The translations under genes were made by a program, and so were the position numbers. Below, in pieces: positions 1-5,265 of a stretch of DNA of 13,995 nucleotides. This stretch comes from Candidatus Aminicenantota bacterium (lineage in GTDB: Bacteria > Acidobacteriota > Aminicenantia > UBA2199). The stretch is from the NCBI GenBank assembly GCA_020355945.1, contig CP070627.1:5258937-5272931 (forward strand), written 5' to 3'. Every line of letters begins with the position of its first letter. The first letter of the stretch is position 1. The notes beneath the pieces are model-generated. The model searched no databases and was not told the DNA's origin. It saw only the letters and a program-made list of their open reading frames with translations.

Positions 1-315
1 AAGTTTTTGCGGGGTCCAGGGGCAGTTTTTTCAAAAAGCGCCCCTGGCTGCCGGAGGCAAAGAACTGTATACTTTTTAAGATTAGATAAAACACTGAAAG
101 AATGCGAATGGGCGGTGGTATAGTTTTGAAAGCTCTTTTATTACCGTCCATTCGTGATACGCGTAGGGCTTCTCAAGATTGACCGAAGGAAATGCTTTAA
201 AGTGCTCCGTTCGGCATAAAGTTCTGAAAGAAAAAAGTGCTAAAAAGTTCTATAAAATGTAGACTTAGAAGAAAAACTTGTTGAAATATTTTCCCAAATA
301 ATATACAATTTGATT
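1..315. other. Non-coding region with two hairpins upstream of the MNT gene
   Basis: No convincing gene is visible. Positions 16-23 (CCAGGGGC) pair with 40-47 (GCCCCTGG) around an A/T-rich loop, but no T-run follows, so this looks more like a dispersed repeat hairpin than a terminator. A second inverted repeat pairs 105-116 with 143-154 (11 Watson-Crick pairs plus one possible G-U) around a 26-nt loop. A 26-codon ORF at 101-181 spans this hairpin and has no ribosome binding site, so I do not call it. The right end of the stretch carries the promoter described separately. Confidence 0.5.
281..309 (+). promoter_or_regulatory. Sigma70-type promoter placing the start site on the MNT start codon
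   Basis: TTGAAA (281-286), a 17-nt spacer and TACAAT (304-309) form a good -35/-10 pair. Exactly 6 nt separate the -10 from the ATG at 316, so transcription should begin at or next to that A. No Shine-Dalgarno sequence is visible, so the mRNA would be leaderless. This favours ATG 316 over an in-frame TTG at 310. Confidence 0.55.
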
Positions 316-702
316 ATGATACCGGCAAAAGTAGAAAAAAACATCCAGGCAATTGATCAGGCTTTAAACACGGATAAGATCACACCGAAGTTGGTTCAAT
401 ATATTGTAGATAAAATTGTACGGGAAATTCAGCCTGTAAAGATCATTCTCTTCGGCTCTTATGCACGTGGTGATTTTAGTAGGGACAGTGACCTGGATTT
501 ATTTATTGTAGTTGAAGAGGGGAGGGAATCCAGTCGTTTAATCAGGCGGAAGATCGATGCTCTTCTTTGGGGGCGGAGGTTTCCAGTGGATTTAGTTGTA
601 CGAAAAGAAAAAGAGATCGAGAGAAATTTCAAGGCCAAAAATCCGTTTTATATTCATCATATCTTTAAAGATGGGAAAGTACTCTATGACAAGGGATGCT
701 GA
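316..702 (+). CDS. mntA: MNT-type nucleotidyltransferase, HEPN/MNT module
   Basis: The protein of 128 aa has the minimal nucleotidyltransferase fold of the MNT family. The glycine-rich GSYARG (about residues 47-52) is followed by DSDLDLFIV with two metal-binding-type aspartates (about D59 and D61). A third acidic strand, FPVDLVV (D92), completes the usual triad. In characterised HEPN/MNT pairs the MNT protein is the antitoxin and adenylylates its HEPN partner using ATP; that role is inferred here from family and context. The C-terminus overlaps the HEPN start by 17 nt, so translation is probably coupled. The N-terminal 35 residues are helical and more variable. All catalytic-type residues appear intact. 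Confidence 0.88.
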   Translation: MIPAKVEKNIQAIDQALNTDKITPKLVQYIVDKIVREIQPVKIILFGSYARGDFSRDSDLDLFIVVEEGRESSRLIRRKIDALLWGRRFPVDLVVRKEKEIERNFKAKNPFYIHHIFKDGKVLYDKGC

Positions 703-1168
703 AGAAATCAAGTTAGTAAAAGACTGGATAAGGTTTGCAGAGGAGAATCTTTTATTAGCGCATTCAGGTACGGGGGAAGACTTTTCGCCCTATCACACCA
801 TATGTTTTTTGTGTCAAGGAAGTGCAGAGAAGTACTTGAAAGCATTTTTGATCTGGAATGGGTGGGAACTGAAAAAGACTCACGACCTTGTTGATTTGTT
901 GGCTTATTGCATTGACTATGACCCTGGGTTTGAAAATTTCAAGGAAGACTGTCTTCTTCTAAACGAATATATTACAGAAGGAAGGTATCCTGGTGATTTG
1001 CCATTTGAAAGCATAACTGAATCGGATGCCAAAGAAGCGTTAGAAGCCGCAGATAAAATTGAAGATTATGTGTTGGAGAAGATCGATTTCCCATCTGAAG
1101 AGGATCAAGAGGAAATTGAATCACATGGACCTGAAGATCCAGATTCGAAAACCAACGGTGAAAGTTGA
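686..1168 (+). CDS. HEPN domain protein, partner of the MNT nucleotidyltransferase
   Basis: The 160-aa protein shows the HEPN core: CFLCQGSAEKYLKAFLIW (residues 40-57), the THDL turn (65-68) and EGRYPGDLPF (98-107) before the last helix. I chose ATG 686 because the GGGAAAG at 673-679 is well spaced from it and the HEPN domain begins soon after; ATG 671 would add five residues. HEPN proteins of such pairs are often RNases, but the canonical Rx4-6H active-site motif is not visible here. The protein may therefore be a non-nucleolytic HEPN or a regulator. Residues after about 135 form a very acidic, probably disordered tail (many E and D) beyond the usual domain. It overlaps the upstream gene and is the last gene of that unit, because a new promoter follows. 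Confidence 0.82.
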   Translation: MTRDAEEIKLVKDWIRFAEENLLLAHSGTGEDFSPYHTICFLCQGSAEKYLKAFLIWNGWELKKTHDLVDLLAYCIDYDPGFENFKEDCLLLNEYITEGRYPGDLPFESITESDAKEALEAADKIEDYVLEKIDFPSEEDQEEIESHGPEDPDSKTNGES

Positions 1169-1172
1169 AAAA

Positions 1173-1201
1173 TTGACAAAATAATGATTTGATTGTATAT
1201 T
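1173..1201 (+). promoter_or_regulatory. Strong sigma70-type promoter for the 1219-2060 micro-operon
   Basis: TTGACA (1173-1178, perfect consensus) is separated by 17 nt from TATATT (1196-1201). The start of transcription would be near 1208, almost on top of the GGAGG ribosome binding site (1208-1212), giving a very short leader before ATG 1219. Confidence 0.6.
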
Positions 1202-1218
1202 TATAGCGGAGGTTAAAA

Positions 1219-1392
1219 ATGCAAGTTCAGGTAAAAATCGATGATACCATATGGGACGAATTTATAAAAATTGGGGAAAAAGAGGAAGACATTCATCGAA
1301 TTACAGAAACTGCGTTAATCAGTCATATCAATAAGTTGAAAGCCTATAAGGATTTACTCCGACTGGAAGGGAGGGAAATAGATCATGTCTAA
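1219..1392 (+). CDS. Small ribbon-helix-helix-like protein (57 aa), possible antitoxin or regulator
   Basis: An ORF of 57 codons begins at ATG 1219 with an excellent GGAGG site 6 nt upstream. The product begins MQVQVKIDDTIWDEFIKIG and looks like beta-strand (residues 2-8), helix (10-22), helix (25-44), the order seen in ribbon-helix-helix and VapB-like antitoxins, with a basic tail after residue 40. Its last 8 nt overlap the start of the membrane protein gene (ATG 1385), implying translational coupling. I infer a DNA-binding regulator or antitoxin for the downstream membrane protein; no homologue is recognised with certainty. It is easily missed because of its length. Confidence 0.7.
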   Translation: MQVQVKIDDTIWDEFIKIGEKEEDIHRITETALISHINKLKAYKDLLRLEGREIDHV

Positions 1393-1849
1393 TGACCCCA
1401 TCGAGTATATTGAAGGTAAATCAAAAGAAATATTAAAAGGGCAAATTGAAAGCTATAGGATCCTACACAGCAGAGCTGGCATTGTGATTGGTTTGTTAAC
1501 ACTATTAATATCAATTTTTCTTTTCATAATTGAAAAGACAAATACCATCATACAAATCATCTCGATTATACCTATCCTTCTTTTGATTTATGGTATTTAC
1601 CAAATGTTACAAGTCATGAAATCCGTGGCTTTGTTTAGAGGATACAATGAAAAAAAGTTTGAGGAGTTCATTAACTACGATATAAAATATTTGAAAAAAT
1701 ATGAAATTGCAGCAAATAAGCTAGCAATACAAATGAACGATAAAATACTTCGGAATCAAAATAATATGTATAACCGCTGGATAACGTCGATTATATTTTC
1801 ATTTATAGTTTTGATAATTCTAGTTGTTATATTTATTTATGTTTATTAA
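1385..1849 (+). CDS. Three-helix membrane protein of unknown function
   Basis: The 154-aa protein has three hydrophobic segments: about residues 31-49, 55-75 and 132-154, the last reaching the C-terminus. An N-terminal amphipathic helix (1-28) precedes the first pair. A soluble, charged helical stretch (about 80-130) joins the pair to the last helix. A helical hairpin, a cytoplasmic helical linker and a terminal membrane helix resemble small membrane effectors seen in defence modules, but I do not recognise a named family. The ATG overlaps the upstream small gene by 8 nt, and the gene is followed 22 nt later by the Ser/Thr-rich protein gene. Function as a membrane-acting toxin controlled by its neighbours is a guess from layout alone. 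Confidence 0.75.
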   Translation: MSNDPIEYIEGKSKEILKGQIESYRILHSRAGIVIGLLTLLISIFLFIIEKTNTIIQIISIIPILLLIYGIYQMLQVMKSVALFRGYNEKKFEEFINYDIKYLKKYEIAANKLAIQMNDKILRNQNNMYNRWITSIIFSFIVLIILVVIFIYVY

Positions 1850-1871
1850 TTCAGCGAAAGGAGATAATAAA

Positions 1872-2060
1872 ATGCCTTCAGACGATAGGATAAGTAAAAC
1901 TCAAGAAACGAAATCATCATCTGAATCTACTATGCAAACTCAGTCTCCATCCGAAACTACGGCATCTAAAGAAACTTTGCCTAAAGTAACGGTAAATGAC
2001 CTTATAGAATTTAGCGAAGGGAGACAAGGAACGAAGGAAGACTTGAATGATAAAGACTGA
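1872..2060 (+). CDS. Small Ser/Thr-rich protein with a short C-terminal motif (62 aa)
   Basis: ATG 1872 is preceded by an AAAGGAGAT ribosome binding site (1857-1865), so it is preferred to the upstream in-frame ATG at 1824, which lies inside the membrane protein gene. Residues 1-38 are rich in Ser, Thr, Gln and Glu and are probably disordered. Residues about 39-52 (VTVNDLIEFSEG) look like a short helix-forming, possibly interaction-mediating motif. It is the third gene of the micro-operon. No family is recognised. Confidence 0.6.
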   Translation: MPSDDRISKTQETKSSSESTMQTQSPSETTASKETLPKVTVNDLIEFSEGRQGTKEDLNDKD

Positions 2061-2122
2061 AAATGTTAATTGCCGACAACAAACAATTAGCTACGTATTC
2101 CGGTCAATTCGTCCACTGATTC

Positions 2123-2213
2123 CGAAGCAATCGTCCACTTATCATAACATAAAAAGAGATTAACTACAATAGCTGGAAAAAGTGGACGATTGCTTCGCGT
2201 TACTTTTTCCAGC
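2123..2213. repeat. Two overlapping, mutually exclusive inverted repeats
   Basis: Arm 2123-2140 (CGAAGCAATCGTCCACTT) is perfectly complementary to 2180-2197, with a 39-nt loop. A second pair, 2172-2183 (GCTGGAAAAAGT) and 2202-2213 (ACTTTTTCCAGC), shares bases 2180-2183 with the first, so both stems cannot form fully at once. A further direct copy of TCGTCCACT lies at 2109-2117. Confidence 0.75.
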
Positions 2214-2220
2214 ATGGAAA

Positions 2221-2238
2221 GGGGACAGGCAAGAACGC
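2221..2238 (+). repeat. GGGGACAGGCAAGAACGCC dispersed repeat, copy 1
   Basis: The core GGGACAGGCAAGAA recurs at 5001-5014 and 9641-9654. ACAGGCAAGAACGCC-type sequence also recurs at 4700-4713. Such G-rich tags are common next to RAYT transposases and their REP elements. Confidence 0.65.
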
Positions 2239-2291
2239 CGTGCTTTAAAATACAGTAACTGATAGAAACATCCCTTTTTTCATAATGAAAT

Positions 2292-2326
2292 ATATTAGAG
2301 AAAATATTGGAGAAAGTCAACAGATG
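2292..2326 (-). repeat. Promoter-bearing dispersed repeat, copy 1
   Basis: TGGAGAAAGTCAACAGATG (2308-2326) is repeated exactly at 11224-11242 and, inverted, over 15 bp at 5216-5230. On the minus strand this copy reads TTGACT (2320-2315), a 17-nt spacer and TAATAT (2297-2292), a good promoter pointing left into DNA with no recognisable gene. Confidence 0.6.
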
Positions 2327-2407
2327 AATGAACCTTTTTTTCTTTTCTATGGGCAGAAAAAGATACCAGGCAAATATTTAGAGTACCGTTTTTCTTTTTT
2401 CTATAAC

Positions 2408-2500
2408 ATGCCGCGTCAGCCGCGCCGCCCTCGGTGTCGGCTGGAAATGATTGTTGTGCGGTTTTTTCCTTTTGTAGCCGATCGAGAATAATTCAGTCAC
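2408..2500 (+). pseudogene. Decayed N-terminus of a RAYT (IS200-like) transposase
   Basis: An ATG at 2408 begins MPRQPR, then EMIVVR and, further on, ADREN in the same frame before a stop near 2489. REP-associated tyrosine transposases commonly begin MPRQPR..., continue with a (V/I)VRG strand and then a DRExF segment at greater spacing. The spacing here is shortened and there is no HUH motif or catalytic Tyr. I read this as a small internally deleted relic. The nearby GGGGACAGG repeat supports that, but the match is short and could be coincidence. Confidence 0.4.
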
Positions 2501-2505
2501 GGGTA

Positions 2506-3735
2506 TCAGCCAATATACAGCAAACCAGGTGAGAACGACCCGATAGCAAATGCTTCGTCTGCAACGCAGAAGTTGAGGGCCTTATCACTCGGGTGGAAGC
2601 ACAATGAGAGGTTGCTCTGCCATGTCGTCCCCGCGCAGACTAACGTTGGCACATTGTTGTCTCTGGCGAGCACATCTGGGTACTCAATCATCGCGATGCA
2701 GGAATCCAGCACTCCTGAGAGAACGAATCCTTCAGGGAGCAGAGCCATCTGTTCTCGGGCTGCTGAGATGGAAAAACCTTGGAGAGCTACCGGGAACAAA
2801 ATCCCGTACACTTTTTCAGTCGCCATCTTCCCGATCAGTTGGTCTTGGCGAGACTCACGCGCAATTGATAGCTGCCCATGCATCTTGTTACTAAATTTGT
2901 TTACAAAGCTGCGGTTCGTAAACGTAGTCTCGTAGGACTTCTTCACCGCTGGGAGTACGAGTTCATCAATGAAAAGACCATAGTCCCCAATCTCACATTT
3001 AGGCAGGCAGATCGGAATATGTACGCCATTAAGGATGTTTGCCACACGTTCATCCCCACGAATCATACTAAGTAGAATTTCTGTCCGCTTTTTGAAATCA
3101 GTGGCACTTCCAAGAGGGTCAATTCTGGAAGGCTTCAGAGTCAGGTTTGTGTTATTATCCATATCTAACGCTGCTGAAGTTGCACAAGTCCGTGGTGTAG
3201 TAAGCAGCGTCTTCCGGAGCATCGACATCGATCTTTGCAACGATGCGAGTTCGTCCTCAATTCGGCGCACGGATTCGCCACCCAATGTATTATAGAATAA
3301 GTCGGCGACGGAAGGATACTGCTGGAGGAGTTCATTGATTCGTTCCCATGTCATAAGCTCCACAGTGAAGATCCCTTGGGCTCGGTGTTCCTTATTAAGG
3401 GAGATGACAGCCTGATGTGCCGTAGCAGTTCGCTTAGCAGATGTCAAGATGATGTAGTGTTGGAGTTCTGGACGGAATGCCTTAGCTTTTTGGACCTCCG
3501 CACGCATATCCGCCGGTGGTAACCCTTTTGATATATTGTGGAGTTTGCACTGAGCAGCGATGGTTGGCCGTGCCCCACTTGGATCAAAAATGTCTACTCC
3601 TTCTTGACTCTCACCGCGATGAGCGTATAACTCAAGCTGGGGACGATCACAGTGAACCCTCAGAAGTTGAAGGCAGAGTTCCTCGAAGTCCTGTTCGTTT
3701 GCAGGTGGTGGGTAGTTCAGCCGGATCGGTGCCAT
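2506..3735 (-). CDS. Mrr-like PD-(D/E)XK endonuclease with unrecognised C-terminal domain
   Basis: The 409-aa protein starts at ATG 3735, with AGGAGG (3744-3739) close upstream. Residues about 12-140 look like an Mrr/restriction-endonuclease-like fold. FEELCLQLL (E19) supplies the first helix, EGVDIF the active-site Asp (about D48), and AAQCK the Q-x-K strand (about Q62 and K64). Then follow strands such as HYIILTS and FTVELMTW. A probable coiled coil lies near 155-180. Residues about 190-409 form a large domain I cannot assign, with a basic patch near KMHGQLSIARESRQDQ. Such fusions usually cleave foreign or modified DNA, the extra domain giving specificity or oligomerisation. No methyltransferase is adjacent, so it could be modification-dependent or act in an abortive manner. 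The gene seems more GC-rich than its neighbours and lies between a RAYT relic and a GGGACGGTAC repeat, which suggests acquisition. Confidence 0.8.
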   Translation of the reverse strand: MAPIRLNYPPPANEQDFEELCLQLLRVHCDRPQLELYAHRGESQEGVDIFDPSGARPTIAAQCKLHNISKGLPPADMRAEVQKAKAFRPELQHYIILTSAKRTATAHQAVISLNKEHRAQGIFTVELMTWERINELLQQYPSVADLFYNTLGGESVRRIEDELASLQRSMSMLRKTLLTTPRTCATSAALDMDNNTNLTLKPSRIDPLGSATDFKKRTEILLSMIRGDERVANILNGVHIPICLPKCEIGDYGLFIDELVLPAVKKSYETTFTNRSFVNKFSNKMHGQLSIARESRQDQLIGKMATEKVYGILFPVALQGFSISAAREQMALLPEGFVLSGVLDSCIAMIEYPDVLARDNNVPTLVCAGTTWQSNLSLCFHPSDKALNFCVADEAFAIGSFSPGLLYIG

Positions 3736-3800
3736 TTCCCTCCTCTGGTAAGCGCGGTTGCCAATTTATCCATTTTTCCTCAAGCTGCCCAGAAACTGGG

Positions 3801-3840
3801 GGACGCGGAACCAGGGACGGTACGTATAAACGTATAAACT
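3801..3840 (+). repeat. GGGACGGTAC repeat followed by tandem ACGTATAA
   Basis: CCAGGGACGGTAC at 3811-3823 is a variant of the CAGGGACAGGTAA repeats at 9818-9830 and, inverted, near 11204-11216. It runs straight into two copies of ACGTATAA (3822-3838). It lies just upstream of the endonuclease gene and may mark one edge of an inserted block. Confidence 0.5.
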
Positions 3841-3927
3841 TTACAATGTCCATCAAGAAAAACGAAGGCATCGTACACACAAATAGGAATAGTTTCGCTT
3901 GTAATAGTCAAGGCTCCGTTTTCGCGA

Positions 3928-4242
3928 TCATTGTTCTATCTGGTTCATTTTCCGTTTTTCAAGCCATTTTTTTAATGATGTTTGACTTTCACTTGATGGT
4001 TTTCCTGCTAATAGTCCTTCAACACTAATATCTTCGTCTATCTCTTCCCAGTGAATCCCATGTCCGCCGCCGATTAAACGCCAATTTTTGCGTTCTTCTT
4101 GAGTTGCGTAAAGGAGTCGTGGAAACCAGGCTAATGGAGTAATGATACTCCTCCCGTCACTTAAGTCCACATTCAAAGAATCGGATGTTACTTTAACATT
4201 CCTTGCATATGGAATTTGGATATTAACCATTAAAGTATTCAT
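3928..4242 (-). CDS. DUF2442 domain protein
   Basis: The 104-aa product carries the DUF2442 signature: LSDGR (27-31), LAWFPRLL (37-44), then NWRLIGGGHGIHWEEIDED (53-71) and SVEGLLAG (73-80). The family is very widespread and functionally uncharacterised. It is commonly encoded beside DUF4160 proteins, and the pair is often treated as toxin-antitoxin-like. The start ATG (4242) has GGAG 7 nt upstream and overlaps the DUF4160 gene by 20 nt, so the two are translationally coupled. The C-terminal 20 residues are basic and amphipathic, which may be a nucleic-acid or partner contact. No catalytic residues are evident. The family call is firm; the function is unknown. Confidence 0.9.
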   Translation of the reverse strand: MNTLMVNIQIPYARNVKVTSDSLNVDLSDGRSIITPLAWFPRLLYATQEERKNWRLIGGGHGIHWEEIDEDISVEGLLAGKPSSESQTSLKKWLEKRKMNQIEQ

Positions 4243-4459
4243 GCCATTTCTCCAAAATTTCCTCTTGATTTTCTCTGACTATATTTTGAATACGGGAAAT
4301 CTCATTGCGTTTAAAACCACCACTATTTTGAAATCTAACCGGATCGAGCCAAAATTTTGCGATTTTATCATCTAGTTCAACGTGAATATGTGGTGGTTCA
4401 TCTCCATCGGCGGAATAAAAGAAAAATCGATATGGGCCAATTCTTAAGACAGTTGGCAT
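4223..4459 (-). CDS. DUF4160 domain protein
   Basis: The 78-aa protein matches DUF4160 over its whole length: MPTVLRIGPYRFFFYSADGD, then EPPHIHVE (about 21-28) and AKFWLDPV, closing with ENQEEILEKWHEYF. The His pair in PHIHV and the acidic residues around it are the conserved features of the family, which has no established activity. It is the upstream partner of the DUF2442 gene, sharing 20 nt with it. A 51-aa ORF ends 16 nt inside this gene. Only a weak AAGAGA lies before the ATG, so translation may depend on that upstream ORF. Confidence 0.9.
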   Translation of the reverse strand: MPTVLRIGPYRFFFYSADGDEPPHIHVELDDKIAKFWLDPVRFQNSGGFKRNEISRIQNIVRENQEEILEKWHEYFNG

Positions 4460-4599
4460 ATTATTCTCTTGTGGGGTATTGCACGGCCGGTAAAAATAGT
4501 CATCAACGTACCAAAACTCAGGCTTCCGCCCTTAGGGGTCTGACCGTTAAAAATTGACTCCTTCAACGTGGCCAACTCATCTATTGTCGGTTTCACCAT
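4444..4599 (-). CDS. Hypothetical 51-aa protein overlapping the DUF4160 gene
   Basis: An ORF runs from ATG 4599 to a stop at 4446-4444. It begins MVKPTIDELATLKESIFNG, continues TPKGGSLSFGTLMTIFTG and ends with RAIPHKRIICQLS. Composition and the regular helix pattern at the start look protein-like. Its end overlaps the DUF4160 start by 16 nt, the same tight overlap as between DUF4160 and DUF2442, so the three may form one translational unit. The ribosome binding site is weak (TTAGGTT). It could be the first gene of the module, a coupling leader ORF or the remnant of a larger gene. I recognise no family. Confidence 0.45.
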   Translation of the reverse strand: MVKPTIDELATLKESIFNGQTPKGGSLSFGTLMTIFTGRAIPHKRIICQLS

Positions 4600-4699
4600 G
4601 AGCAACCTAAACCTATCAGTCTAACCGACTTCTGTTATTGAATAACATAAATCGGGGAAAATTTCAACTATTTGGGAGATAAAAATCAAAAGATGACAA

Positions 4700-4713
4700 C
4701 AGGCAAGAACGCC
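4700..4713 (+). repeat. CAGGCAAGAACGCC dispersed repeat, copy 2
   Basis: This matches the second half of the repeat at 2221-2238; the GGGGA part is replaced by TGACA. It lies about 20 nt upstream of the AbiEii promoter. Confidence 0.5.
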
Positions 4714-4733
4714 TTGGCTAGCAGTGGTTTCTC

Positions 4734-4762
4734 TTGAAATCTTATTCAACAACTGGTAGAAT
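4734..4762 (+). promoter_or_regulatory. Sigma70-type promoter for a leaderless AbiEii transcript
   Basis: TTGAAA (4734-4739), 17 nt, TAGAAT (4757-4762). The ATG at 4769 begins 6 nt after the -10, the same geometry as the promoter of the MNT gene at 281-316. No ribosome binding site is present. Confidence 0.55.
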
Positions 4763-4969
4763 ATAACTATGATGAAGAGGCATGTTCTTGACATCCTGGA
4801 AACAAAATTAGCCCAATTATTAAAATGCAATCTATTGCCTGAAAAGAGTTACCTGGCCGGTGGTACTGCCGTTTACCTTTATCTAAAATATCGAGTATCA
4901 GTAGACCTGGACTTTTTTACTCCCACCGCTTTCAATTCAGACCTTCTTATCCACAAAATAAAAGGACAG

Positions 4970-5014
4970 GAAAAAGGGACAGACAGGAAAAAGAGAAAAA
5001 GGGACAGGCAAGAA
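4970..5014 (+). repeat. Clustered GGGACAG repeats inside the AbiEii gene, copy 3
   Basis: GGACAGGAAAAAG, GGGACAGACAGGAAAAAG and GGGACAGGCAAGAA follow each other. The last (5001-5014) matches 2222-2235 and 9641-9654 exactly over 14 bases. The homology of the AbiEii protein ends here. Confidence 0.7.
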
Positions 5015-5066
5015 TTAGACCCGGAAAAGCTCGAAGAATTTGGGATAGGGAATCGGATTTCCCATT

Positions 5067-5102
5067 GCTGTCCGGACATACCGGTAGGTTGTATCGGACA
5101 GC
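5067..5102. repeat. REP-like hairpin
   Basis: GCTGTCCG (5067-5074) is perfectly complementary to CGGACAGC (5095-5102), with a partly self-complementary 20-nt loop. It lies 50 nt beyond the GGGACAGG cluster and may be part of the same inserted element. Confidence 0.5.
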
Positions 5103-5215
5103 CTGGCGGCTGTGGAGATTGGCATTTTCCAGGATTGGAGGTTCGAGAAACAATGCCAAACCACCAGGAATGAAAGAAATGTTAAAACTACCTGGAAAAG
5201 AAAAAATATTCATTA

Positions 5216-5249
5216 ATCTGTTGACTTTCTTCATCATTTCCTCTAAAAT
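5216..5249 (+). promoter_or_regulatory. Promoter of the PurC-like/nucleosidase operon, inside a dispersed repeat
   Basis: TTGACT (5221-5226), 17 nt and TAAAAT (5244-5249) form a strong promoter on the plus strand. The -35 region sits in an inverted copy of the repeat also found at 2308-2326 and 11224-11242. Transcription would start near 5256, leaving a leader of about 110 nt before the first operon gene. Confidence 0.6.
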
Positions 5250-5265
5250 ACCCTCTGATGCTCTT

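Larger units (their letters stand above)
2061..2505. other. Non-coding stretch with inverted repeats, dispersed repeats and a RAYT relic
   Basis: No intact gene is present between the micro-operon and the minus-strand endonuclease. The stretch holds two overlapping inverted repeats (2123-2213), one GGGGACAGGCAAGAACGCC repeat (2221-2238), a promoter-bearing repeat (2292-2326) and a decayed transposase start (2408-2500). Short ORFs on both strands here are repeat-derived. Confidence 0.6.
4769..5173 (+). pseudogene. Truncated AbiEii/AbiGii-type nucleotidyltransferase toxin gene
   Basis: Residues 1-65 match the N-terminus of AbiEii toxins: a helix, then YLAGGTAVYLYLKYRVSVDL with the GGT motif (about 31-33) and the DLDFF aspartates (about D46 and D48). 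Intact AbiEii proteins are several times longer. After about position 4964 the frame runs into repeated GGACAGG and GGAAAAAG sequence, then into unrelated low-complexity translation until a stop at 5173. The catalytic core downstream of the second motif is therefore missing. No AbiEi antitoxin gene is adjacent. AbiEii proteins of intact systems are GTP-binding nucleotidyltransferases that block growth; this copy should be inactive. I read it as a toxin gene interrupted by a REP-type repeat. Confidence 0.75.

Noticed and set aside
16..47. Rho-independent terminator
   Set aside because: The stem is good but no T-run follows on either side in the right position.
310..315. TTG start two codons upstream of the MNT ATG
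   Set aside because: It lies directly behind the -10 hexamer (304-309) and would not be in the mRNA if transcription starts 6 nt after the -10.
596..685. Upstream extension of the HEPN frame
   Set aside because: It lies inside the MNT gene, its translation is basic and unlike HEPN proteins, and ATG 686 has a better-spaced ribosome binding site.
2573..3295. Several plus-strand open frames opposite the endonuclease gene
   Set aside because: They lack ribosome binding sites and protein-like composition, and the minus-strand frame carries clear nuclease motifs.
3516..4028. 170-codon plus-strand frame between the endonuclease and DUF2442 genes
   Set aside because: It runs antisense to both gene ends, with low-complexity composition and no start signal.
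5065..5265. Plus-strand frame downstream of the AbiEii fragment
   Set aside because: It crosses the REP-like hairpin and the promoter-bearing repeat; no domain or ribosome binding site is visible.
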